Of a stretch of 52,206 nucleotides of DNA, positions 1 through 7,473 are shown one piece after another (the first letter of the stretch is position 1; every line of letters begins with the position of its first letter). Source of the stretch: an uncultured Verrucomicrobia subdivision 3 bacterium (GTDB lineage Bacteria > Verrucomicrobiota > Verrucomicrobiia > Limisphaerales > UBA11358); NCBI GenBank assembly GCA_903911825.1, contig CAIWFB010000176.1, positions 1-52,206 on the forward strand. The letters run 5' to 3'. The notes below the pieces were generated by a model that saw only the letters and a list, made by a program, of their open reading frames with translations, did no database searches and was not told the origin of the DNA. A program made the position numbers and the translations under genes.

Positions 1-2
1 AC

Positions 3-191
3 AGTCGGCTGGGCTATGAGAGTCCAGCGATGTTTGCGGCGCGGAGCTGTCCATTCCCAGCTCCGGTCGGGCTTCGCCCTCCCTCCACTGGGAATGGACA
101 AAGAAACAACGAAACCATAAAATCAAACCAATGCTCGGACTCACAACTCAGTGGTCCAGAAAAGCGAACCCTCTCAGCTCACCCGTTTTGA
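3..191 (+). pseudogene. C-terminal fragment of IS3-family transposase (OrfB)
   Basis: An open frame enters from the left edge and runs to TGA at 189-191. It begins S-R-L-G-Y-E-S-P-A-M-F-A-A, which resembles the conserved end of IS3-family integrase-type transposases (consensus H-S-x-L-G-Y-x-S/T-P-x-x-F). The rest of the element lies outside the window, so its completeness cannot be judged. The frame continues past the likely IS end into sequence that belongs to the neighbouring membrane protein (the L-T-R-F-E segment, in another frame, starts at 178). The natural stop has therefore probably been lost or replaced by target DNA. The right inverted repeat should lie near 140-177 but cannot be fixed without the left end. 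The family call rests on this short motif. Confidence 0.6.
48..100. repeat. 13-bp perfect inverted repeat inside the IS tail
   Basis: TGTCCATTCCCAG (48-60) pairs exactly with CTGGGAATGGACA (88-100). The loop contains a small GGGC-TTC-GCCC hairpin (69-79). It lies inside the transposase reading frame, so it is probably a structured feature of the element and not an independent repeat. Confidence 0.7.
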
Positions 192-438
192 GACGACGGA
201 GGCGGGCCGTTTCTACACGCCCAACACCCGCATCGGCGTGGCCATCTCGTTGCTGTTCGTGGGGCGACTGGCGTATCGCTTCTGGGTTTTGCGCGCGCAG
301 CCCCAGTCGTTGGAACATCCGGCGTTGCTGCAAAGTCCGCTGACGTATTTCATCTTCGGACTGATGGCCGGTTATTATCTGGTCTATAACTTCGGCCTGT
401 TCCGGCACTCGCGCACGGCGGCGCCCGCTCAAACGTAA
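151..438 (+). pseudogene. 5'-truncated membrane protein gene next to the IS3 end
   Basis: The 95-residue frame opens with GTG and carries two hydrophobic segments (about residues 28-46 and 68-88). The stretch L-T-R-F-E-T-T-E-A-G-R-F-Y-T-P-N-T (residues 10-26) looks to me like the middle of a longer bacterial membrane-protein family, in which it follows several N-terminal transmembrane helices. Here it follows only nine unrelated residues derived from the IS end, and an in-frame stop sits at 118-120. The first half of the gene therefore appears to have been cut off by the insertion. Its end overlaps the convergent DUF4337 gene by 10 bp. Function is unknown, and the family recall is from memory. 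It could still be expressed as a short protein. Confidence 0.5.
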
Positions 439-1316
439 AGGTAAACGTAAACGGAGAACGACACCGCAGCGGCGCCCGCGGCGGCAGCCACGGCCCACAG
501 AAAACTCTTCTGGCGCGCGGCGATGGCGAAGGTGGAAATGATCACGCCCAACTGCGCGGCGAGCATCCCAAAGAAAAATTTCCCACTGCGCCGGTGATGT
601 TTCTCGGCGGTGGCGTTGCCCTGACGCACTTGCAATTCGTAGATGCCGGCGACGGTCTGATTCAATTTGGCTTCGGTCTCATACCGCGTGGCGGCGTAGC
701 GCAATCGGGCGGCGGAGAAAGCGCGGAAGGTGGCTTTGTCGCCGAACATCAGGGCTTCATCCAGCTTGTCGGAAGTTTTGTTGATGGTCTTGGTGGCATT
801 GTCGAAGGCGAGCGCGGCGTCTTTGGCGGCGACCAACGATTCGGCAAGCGTGGCGGGTTTGATTTTCGTTAACTGCGCGGTGACGTCGCTCTCGGGCTTG
901 GAAGATTCCACAGCGGCTTGCGCCGCGATGACGGCTTCGTCCAACTTGGCGAAGTTCGCGACGGGAATTTCATTCTTCGTCAACGCAGCGACGGTGGCGG
1001 CGTCGGCTTTGCCGAGCGCGGCCTCTGAGAGCGGGGCGACATCGCTGGTAGCGGCGAGGAGGTCGAGCGTGTTGCGGGCGACGGCGGCGCGCAATTTCTT
1101 GGCCTGATAATAACTCCATTGGTCGCCGGCTTTGGATTGCAACTGCGCGGCGGCGGAACGGTCATATTGCGCCTTGGTCATCTCGCTGGAAGCGAGGCCC
1201 GCAAGCATCGTGGCGATGACCGTCATGATGATGGGCGTGGCGCCGAGAATTTTCCCCCACTGCGATGGCGGGAGGTCTTTCTTCAATTCGTCCGGGATTT
1301 GGATTTTAGGAGCCAT
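429..1316 (-). CDS. DUF4337 family membrane protein
   Basis: The 295-residue protein has one membrane segment near the N-terminus (about 22-43) and two at the C-terminus (about 247-268 and 272-295). Between them is a long Ala/Lys-rich, probably helical region. The motif D-Q-W-S-Y-Y-Q-A-K-K (65-74) just after the first helix is the hallmark of DUF4337. The family is common in Gram-negative bacteria and has no established function. The start ATG follows no clear Shine-Dalgarno sequence. It converges with the truncated membrane gene on its left and diverges from the MEKHLA gene on its right. Confidence 0.85.
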   Translation of the reverse strand: MAPKIQIPDELKKDLPPSQWGKILGATPIIMTVIATMLAGLASSEMTKAQYDRSAAAQLQSKAGDQWSYYQAKKLRAAVARNTLDLLAATSDVAPLSEAALGKADAATVAALTKNEIPVANFAKLDEAVIAAQAAVESSKPESDVTAQLTKIKPATLAESLVAAKDAALAFDNATKTINKTSDKLDEALMFGDKATFRAFSAARLRYAATRYETEAKLNQTVAGIYELQVRQGNATAEKHHRRSGKFFFGMLAAQLGVIISTFAIAARQKSFLWAVAAAAGAAAVSFSVYVYLYV

Positions 1317-1406
1317 GGTCGTAAAAAATTCTTGGGCAGTTTACACGGAAAATTTCTCTCCGCCAGCCCGCAAAACCAATTGCCGTTGGGCGGCGGAAAA
1401 TTCACC

Positions 1407-1883
1407 ATGCACCGCGTGAACGCCCATTGGCAAAACGCTTCAATCATCGCCCACACGCAAACCATCGCCCGCAGCTTGAAACACTGGACGGGGCGGGAGT
1501 TGCTGGCGGGGGCAGAGTTGGAACCGGCGATGCTTGCGGAAAAAGTGTTCCACGCGCCGTTCGTCTTGGTTTCGCACGGCACGGAGGCGGATCCGGTTTT
1601 GAATTACGGCAACGCCAGCGCGCTGCAATTGTGGGAGATGTCGTGGGCGGAACTCACCAGCACGCCCTCGCGGCTCACGGCGGAAGCACCGAACCGCGAG
1701 GAGCGCGCGCGACTGCTCGCCGAAGTGACGCAACACGGTTTCATTGATGATTACTCGGGCATCCGCATCTCCAAAAATGGTCGGCGCTTCCGCATCGCGC
1801 AGGCGACGGTATGGAATCTGATTTCGCCAGCGGGCCAACCATGCGGTCAGGCGGCGCTGTTCGCGCGCTGGGATTTTTTGTGA
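1407..1883 (+). CDS. MEKHLA domain protein
   Basis: The 158-residue protein is essentially one MEKHLA domain, a PAS-related ligand-binding module. Visible signatures are F-H-A-P-F-V-L-V-S-H-G-T-E-A-D-P (48-63), the P-S-R-L-T-A-E segment (about 87-93) and the G-F-I-D-D-Y-S-G-I-R-I-S (111-122) block. The function of stand-alone MEKHLA proteins is unknown; in plants the domain occurs at the end of HD-ZIP III transcription factors. The frame is open upstream to 1119, but homology begins at this ATG and the upstream part has the composition of antisense to DUF4337. No clear ribosome-binding site is visible. Confidence 0.85.
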   Translation: MHRVNAHWQNASIIAHTQTIARSLKHWTGRELLAGAELEPAMLAEKVFHAPFVLVSHGTEADPVLNYGNASALQLWEMSWAELTSTPSRLTAEAPNREERARLLAEVTQHGFIDDYSGIRISKNGRRFRIAQATVWNLISPAGQPCGQAALFARWDFL

Positions 1884-1943
1884 ACCGCGCTGGGAAAACT
1901 AATTCCCTTGTGAGCTCGTAAGTGATTTGTTCAATTGAAGCCC

Positions 1944-3620
1944 ATGACGCCACCGAGCCCAGCGCCCACCGCGGAAAGAAGTTTTTGGCGGCAACCCGAC
2001 TGGCTCACGGCGATTCTGCTGACGGCGCTCATCACGGGTTTTCACTTTTATTTTCTCCTGAACGCCGGTGGTTTTTGGCGCGATGAAGTAAATCTCATCA
2101 ATCTTTCCGCACACAATTCACTCGGCGAATTGGCCAAGGATTCTTTCCCCGTGCTGATGCCCCTGGTGGTGAAATTCTGGACCGCCATCGGCTTGGGCCA
2201 CGACGATGTGCTACTGCGCCTGCTGGGTTTGGTCATCGGCCTCGGCAGCCTCGGCGGGCTATGGCTGGCCGCGCGGCTGGCCCACGGTTCCCCGCCGCTG
2301 CTCAGCCTGGCACTGCTCGGATTGAACAGCACCGTCATCACGTTCGGCGATTCGCTGCGCGCTTACGGCCTCGGCAGTTTTCTAATCATCGCGACCCTCG
2401 TCGCCGCCATTTTTTTTCTACGACAACCTTCCTGGGCGCGGACGGCGTGGCTGGCGCTCGGCGCGGTGCTGAGCGTGCAAACGCTGTTTCATAATGCGGT
2501 TCTGGTCGGCGCGATCTGCTTAGGCGCCAGTGCTGTTTGCGTCCGGCGGAAACATTGGCGAGCCGTGGGACAAATCATTTTTGCCGGAGCCGTCGCGGCG
2601 GTTTCGTTGCTGCCCTACGCTTCAAATCTGATGGCGAGCAAAGCTTCCACCGAGGTCTTGCGCACGGGCTTTTCGTGGCTGCGTTTCTGGGACGATGTGA
2701 CGATTGATTTCGGCTTTCCCGGGCGGCTTTATGTTTTCGTCTGGGCGTTGCTCGCCTTGCTCGTGATCGGACTTGGCCTCGCCGCCGTGACACAAAATTC
2801 GGGGGCCCGCGTGAAGACCGAGGCAGTGGTCGCGGCCGCTGAATTACGCCTGTTCACCGGCGCGACTTTGCTCTTCGCCGCGGGCGGCTTTCTGCTGTTT
2901 CTCTGGCTCACCGCCATGCCCGGTCAGCCGTGGTATTTTCTCCCGTTCATGGCGCTCGCCGCCGTCTGTTTGGATATGACGCTGCCAACGCTGCCAAAGT
3001 TGGCGCGACAAATTTTTTTAGCCGGAACCATCGCGACCGCGCTGTTCGCCTGGCCCGTAGCCAAACGCGATTTGAATTACCGCTTCACGAACCTCGATAC
3101 TTGGTCACAAGCGCTGAACACGACTGCGAAGCCGCAAGATTTCATCGTCATCGTCCCGTGGTTCTGCGGCCTGACGCTCGATCACTACTTCAAAGGCGCA
3201 ACGCCATGGAGCACTATCCCGCCCATCGCCGATCACACCACGCATCGCTATGATCTCGTGCGGGAACAACTGCAACGCACCAATGTCATGCAGCCCGTGC
3301 TGGCGCAAATGCGTGCCAGCCTCGCCGCTGGCTGGCGCGTCTGGCTGCTCGCCCCTCGCGGGGCACTGCAAATTCCTGCGCCCGGAAATCCGCCACCCAC
3401 CGACCTGCCGCCCGCGCCCTTGCCAGATTCCGGCTGGGCTGATGAACCTTTCGCGATCGTCTGGGCCGGACAAGCGATGCAATTTTTGAGCACGCACAGC
3501 CGCAGTTTTGGCTTGGTGAATAATCCGGCCACCAGCCAGCACATCGCCGAAAACATGGAACTTTTTCTCGCCGAAGGCTGGCGAACCGCCACGTCCACGA
3601 CCAATGCCGATGCTAAATAA
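1944..3620 (+). CDS. GT39-like polytopic membrane protein (probable lipid-linked sugar transferase)
   Basis: About 558 residues with an N-terminal membrane helix followed by W-R-D-E, the acidic loop motif of GT39/ArnT/PMT-type transferases that use polyprenyl-phosphate sugars. Roughly ten hydrophobic segments follow up to about residue 380, then a soluble C-terminal domain of about 180 residues presumably facing the periplasm. The family role is transfer of a sugar from a lipid carrier to a protein or glycan outside the membrane; donor and acceptor cannot be read from sequence. A TTG at 1935 three codons upstream is an alternative start. The gene overlaps the next by 17 bp, so the two are probably translated together. 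Confidence 0.75.
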   Translation: MTPPSPAPTAERSFWRQPDWLTAILLTALITGFHFYFLLNAGGFWRDEVNLINLSAHNSLGELAKDSFPVLMPLVVKFWTAIGLGHDDVLLRLLGLVIGLGSLGGLWLAARLAHGSPPLLSLALLGLNSTVITFGDSLRAYGLGSFLIIATLVAAIFFLRQPSWARTAWLALGAVLSVQTLFHNAVLVGAICLGASAVCVRRKHWRAVGQIIFAGAVAAVSLLPYASNLMASKASTEVLRTGFSWLRFWDDVTIDFGFPGRLYVFVWALLALLVIGLGLAAVTQNSGARVKTEAVVAAAELRLFTGATLLFAAGGFLLFLWLTAMPGQPWYFLPFMALAAVCLDMTLPTLPKLARQIFLAGTIATALFAWPVAKRDLNYRFTNLDTWSQALNTTAKPQDFIVIVPWFCGLTLDHYFKGATPWSTIPPIADHTTHRYDLVREQLQRTNVMQPVLAQMRASLAAGWRVWLLAPRGALQIPAPGNPPPTDLPPAPLPDSGWADEPFAIVWAGQAMQFLSTHSRSFGLVNNPATSQHIAENMELFLAEGWRTATSTTNADAK

Positions 3621-5091
3621 CCGCAAAATTATCCTGCTGCTCAGTGGCCTCGCCGCGCTGCATGTCTTCATTTATTCCGCCGCGTTTCCGTTCTTCGGCG
3701 TCGTTGATGAGCAGATGCACTTTGATCTCGCCGCGCGCTATGCTCAGGCGCAACCGCCGCGCACGCTCGCCAAAACCAGCGAAGCCGCCCTGCCTTACAT
3801 CGTTTATTTTAGTTGTTCAGAATTTCTCTATGCGCCCGCCTCACAACCGGGTGGCAAATTCGCGCCGCCACCATGGACCATTGCTCCCGAAGCCGCCGCC
3901 GAACGGCTCGCGCCGCGCGCACAGTTCTGGCGCGACACCGCCCAAAACCACGAAGCCTCCCAGCCGCCGTTGTATTACGCCCTCGCCGGCAGTTGGTGGC
4001 GACTCGGCGGACTTCTGGGCCTGCCCGATGGCTGGCGGCTCTACTCACTCCGATTCCTGAACATCCTCATCATCGGCGCGCTAGTGTGGCTGGGCGCGGG
4101 TGTGGCCCAAAAAATCTTTCCCGAAAACCGCTTCATCCAACTCGCCGTGCCCGCGCTCATCGCCTGCCTGCCACAGACGATTTTTTATGCCATCAACAAC
4201 GACGTGCTCTCCCCGCTCATCTTCGGCACGGCGTTTCTACTGCTGATCAATTTTTGGGAGCGGGAAACTATCACGAATCGCCACGCCGCCGCAACCGGTC
4301 TCGCCCTCGCTGCGGCGTTCCTGACGAAGCTCAGCAATCTACCCTTGCTCGCCGTGGCCGGAATTTTTTTAGCGTGGAAAATAATTCCTTTGGCAAAAAC
4401 GAACGGCTGGAAAAAAACTGGCACTGCGCTAGGCATTTTCACTGCCTGCGCCGCTCTGCCTATCGCTGCGTGGCTGTTCTGGTGCAAAACTAATTTTGGT
4501 GATTTCACCGGCTCGGCACTGAAGATCCAATTCCTCGGCTGGACGAACAAACCGTTTGCCGAATGGTTTCAGCACCCGATCTTCACCGCGTCCGGTTTTT
4601 GGTTTTTTGTGAAAGGCAATCTGGCGACGTTCTGGCAGGGCGAAATGTTGTGGCATCGCGAACCGCTCGCGTTGCCCGCGCTGAACATTTTTTACACGCT
4701 CGTAACCGGCGTGCTGCTGGCGGTTCTGCTGCTAGTTTTGGGGCGGCGACCGGCGGCCTTCTCTCCACCGCAACGCACGGCACTCTGGTTCGGCCTTGCC
4801 TGTCTCACCGCGATGTTCACCTTCTTGGCGCTGCTCTCCGTGAAATACGATTTCCACGACTGCTTTTATCCCTCGCGCGAAAAACCGTTTTTCATTTCTG
4901 GCCGCCTCATGTTGGGGATGCTGGTTCCGTTCTTGATTTTAGTGGCCGCAGCACTGGATCAATTGCTGGGGAAATTTAACCTGCGCGTGAAGTTCGCCGT
5001 GCTCGCCACATTGTTGGTCTTCATGCTCGGCGCCGAATTCGCCGCGAACTGGCCGGTGTTCTCGAACGCATACAATTGGTTCCACCTCTAG
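3604..5091 (+). CDS. DUF2142/GT39-like polytopic membrane protein
   Basis: The 495-residue protein has a first helix followed by D-E-Q-M-H-F-D-L-A (about 35-43), a long periplasmic loop with N-H-E-A-S-Q-P-P-L-Y-Y-A-L (about 117-129), then some nine further helices. The D-E-x-x-H plus Q-P-P-L-Y-Y pattern is typical of DUF2142 and related polyprenyl-phosphate sugar transferases. Its start lies inside the 3' end of the preceding gene (17-bp overlap), which suggests translational coupling and a shared glycan-modification role. A second in-frame ATG at 3610 is possible. Substrate unknown. Confidence 0.75.
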   Translation: MPMLNNRKIILLLSGLAALHVFIYSAAFPFFGVVDEQMHFDLAARYAQAQPPRTLAKTSEAALPYIVYFSCSEFLYAPASQPGGKFAPPPWTIAPEAAAERLAPRAQFWRDTAQNHEASQPPLYYALAGSWWRLGGLLGLPDGWRLYSLRFLNILIIGALVWLGAGVAQKIFPENRFIQLAVPALIACLPQTIFYAINNDVLSPLIFGTAFLLLINFWERETITNRHAAATGLALAAAFLTKLSNLPLLAVAGIFLAWKIIPLAKTNGWKKTGTALGIFTACAALPIAAWLFWCKTNFGDFTGSALKIQFLGWTNKPFAEWFQHPIFTASGFWFFVKGNLATFWQGEMLWHREPLALPALNIFYTLVTGVLLAVLLLVLGRRPAAFSPPQRTALWFGLACLTAMFTFLALLSVKYDFHDCFYPSREKPFFISGRLMLGMLVPFLILVAAALDQLLGKFNLRVKFAVLATLLVFMLGAEFAANWPVFSNAYNWFHL

Positions 5092-5104
5092 CGTCATCCG
5101 TCCA

Positions 5105-6103
5105 TCAAAACCACTTCCGCATCTTGAAATACAAATACGTGGCGGCGGTGGAAAGCACCATGACGACGAAAGCGATGGGATATGCGTGGGCATGTTCCAG
5201 CTCGGGCATGTCCTTGAAATTCATTCCATACCAAGTGCCGATCATCATCAGCGGTGTCGTGATGACGGTGATGAGTGTGAGCAGCTTCACTACTTCGCCG
5301 GTCTGGTTGGACGACATGTTCAAGTAAACCTGCAAGATGCCCGTGAGCGAGTCGGTGTAATTCTGTGCCAGCTCGCCAATGTGAAAGAGCGAGTCATAAA
5401 CGTCGCGGAAATACGGCACGAGATGCGGACGCACCAGCTTGAATTCGCCTTTGGCAAAGCGGGATAGCACTTCGCGTTGCGGTCCGATGATCTGGCGTAG
5501 ATGGAGCACTTCTTTTTTTACCTGCAGAATTTGATTCAGCGTCTCTTTGGTCGGTTTCTGCAAAGCCATCTGCTCCAGTTCCGCGATCTCCAAACCCAAC
5601 TCGTCCAACGCCGGCTTGTAATTATCCACCAGCATATCGAGCAACGAATGCGCCACGCGATCCGGGGCGCGGGCGATGCCCATGGAACCATTTACCGCGC
5701 GCTCTTCAACAGTCGAGACGCTTTTCAACGGCAGCTCGTGGTAGGTAACGAGAAAATTTTTACCGAGAAAGAAATTCAGTTCGCTCGTGCCGAAACAACC
5801 ATCCTTGCGGCTGTAATCCACCGCGTGGATCACCATGAAGAGATACGGCGTGAAGTGGTCGTCTTCTTTCGGCGAATATTCTTCCACCTTCGGCGAGGGA
5901 CTCGGCAACACACAGTCTTCGATAGATAGCGGGTGAAAGTGAAAAATCATTTCCAGCACTTCCTTCGCTTCCTCCGGCGTGGCGTTTTCCAGATCCACCC
6001 ACAGAAAAAGATTGGTGTCCGCGAGCAGCGTCGGCATCAAAAAGATTTCGATGTCTTTCGTGTGCAGCTTGCCCTGCGTGGTGAATGCAAATGACCGGAT
6101 CAT
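5105..6103 (-). CDS. corA: CorA-type magnesium/divalent cation transporter
   Basis: From the chosen ATG the protein has 332 residues: a large acidic cytoplasmic domain, then two C-terminal membrane helices. The first helix ends in Y-G-M-N (GMN at about 293-295), the ion-selectivity signature of CorA. The loop after it carries the acidic residues M-P-E-L-E, and the second helix ends in a basic tail (K-M-R-K-W-F). CorA pentamers import Mg2+, and some homologues carry Co2+ or Ni2+. The frame is open 16 codons further upstream, but family similarity starts at M-I-R-S-F, preceded by a purine run (AGAGG) about 15 nt away. It stands alone. Confidence 0.92.
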   Translation of the reverse strand: MIRSFAFTTQGKLHTKDIEIFLMPTLLADTNLFLWVDLENATPEEAKEVLEMIFHFHPLSIEDCVLPSPSPKVEEYSPKEDDHFTPYLFMVIHAVDYSRKDGCFGTSELNFFLGKNFLVTYHELPLKSVSTVEERAVNGSMGIARAPDRVAHSLLDMLVDNYKPALDELGLEIAELEQMALQKPTKETLNQILQVKKEVLHLRQIIGPQREVLSRFAKGEFKLVRPHLVPYFRDVYDSLFHIGELAQNYTDSLTGILQVYLNMSSNQTGEVVKLLTLITVITTPLMMIGTWYGMNFKDMPELEHAHAYPIAFVVMVLSTAATYLYFKMRKWF

Positions 6104-6231
6104 GGAAAAGTTTTTTTCGCCTCTGCGAATTTTTTCAGATGCTAGGCGCAACTACGCTCAAGGCAAGTTTCGTTTCGCTGGGACAACCTCATCAAGTGCC
6201 TGCGGCTCGACGCGTTCTCCCCGAACCCGCT

Positions 6232-7473
6232 TCAGTTCCCCAGCGGCTTCTCCCTGGAAACCGTCGGGCTTACCGGCATTTGAAACGTCGCCACGGCATC
6301 TGGTTTGGCCGGATCAAATTCGCCGAAGTCCGCCGCGATGGATTTCGCCAGCGGCAGCTTGGCTTGCTGGATGCCGAGGACGACGCACTTCGCCAGTTCG
6401 TAGCTGCCGTAATTATTATGATGCGTGCCATCCTGAAACGCTTGGTCCAAATCCGCCCCGAGAGCGCGATAAAAAATCCGGCTCATCGCGTGCAGATCAA
6501 TCAGCGCGCAGTTCTCGTCCCGCGCCACGTCGCCAACCGTTTGGGGATAACCGCCGAGCGTGTCGTGCTCTATGCCACTTTTGCGTTCCATCGAAGTTAC
6601 TAACACCGGCGTGCCGCCAAGTTCACGTGTGCGGGCGACGATTTTCCGCAGGTTCGTTTTATAAACCGCCAGCGCGTTCGTCGCTTTATCTTTCATGTCG
6701 TTGTGTCCGAACTGCACGAACAGGTAATCACCTTTTTTCAGCAGGCTAAAAACTTTGTCGAAACGATGCGCCCCGAGCGAACTGCGGATGCTTTCGCCGG
6801 ATTGGGCGTAATTCGCCACCGCCACATCGGCCTTAAAAAAACGCGGCAACATCTGGCCCCAACTATTCCATGGCTCCGCTGGCTGGTCGCAAACCGTCGA
6901 ATCACCGGTGATGAAAATTGTGGGCACATTCGTCGGCGCAATGATGAGCGTGCGCAGCGTCGGATGCGTGCCGTTGAATTCCAGCGTGAGCTTCTCATCC
7001 CAATCCACCGTCTCCGTTTCGAGCTCGCGTTGTTTAAGTTTCACTTGAGCTTCCGCCGAAATACGCGGCGTGCGGACATTCACGATGAAGGTGCGCGCGG
7101 CCTGCGTGCCGGGTTGGATCTGGATTTTTTCCAGCATCAACCGCCGCTGTTCAGCTTTCACGGTCGTCACCGAATCGCCGGTCTGGTCATTAAGCAGCGC
7201 CGTCACGGCGTAATTTCCTTCCGGCAACTTCACGGAAAAAAGAAACGGCTTATCGCTCGTGGCGTAATCCGCACCGCTGACTGCAGCGCCCGGCTCAAAC
7301 CCAAAACCAATGTCCGCGCTGTAAAAATTCGTGGCCACGATATTCGTCCCAGCGGGTCCCAGGCCGCGTTCGCCGAACGAAAATTGGCGCGTCGATTTTT
7401 CCTGAGCGGACGCGCCGCCGACCACAGCGACAGCGGTCAAGCCAAGCCAAACATGTAATAGCGCCGATTTCAT
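6232..7473 (-). CDS. Rhamnogalacturonan acetylesterase-like SGNH hydrolase (RhgT type)
   Basis: A 413-residue secreted enzyme with signal peptide 1-23 (ending A-S-A-Q), an N-terminal beta-rich domain to about 180, and an SGNH/GDSL esterase domain. Catalytic blocks are G-D-S-T-V-C-D (nucleophile Ser about 192), N-Y-A-Q-S-G (221-226), F-G-H-N-D (255-259) and D-G-T-H (348-351, giving the Asp/His pair). Family members remove acetyl groups from the galacturonate of rhamnogalacturonan I in pectin. Its ATG overlaps the stop of the upstream GH2 gene by four bases, so the two form an operon. Together with the GH2 enzymes it suggests attack on pectin side chains. Confidence 0.85.
   Translation of the reverse strand: MKSALLHVWLGLTAVAVVGGASAQEKSTRQFSFGERGLGPAGTNIVATNFYSADIGFGFEPGAAVSGADYATSDKPFLFSVKLPEGNYAVTALLNDQTGDSVTTVKAEQRRLMLEKIQIQPGTQAARTFIVNVRTPRISAEAQVKLKQRELETETVDWDEKLTLEFNGTHPTLRTLIIAPTNVPTIFITGDSTVCDQPAEPWNSWGQMLPRFFKADVAVANYAQSGESIRSSLGAHRFDKVFSLLKKGDYLFVQFGHNDMKDKATNALAVYKTNLRKIVARTRELGGTPVLVTSMERKSGIEHDTLGGYPQTVGDVARDENCALIDLHAMSRIFYRALGADLDQAFQDGTHHNNYGSYELAKCVVLGIQQAKLPLAKSIAADFGEFDPAKPDAVATFQMPVSPTVSREKPLGN

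Noticed and set aside
1119-1406. Upstream extension of the MEKHLA frame
   Set aside because: It overlaps DUF4337 in antisense and carries no similarity to MEKHLA proteins; the ATG at 1407 marks the domain start.
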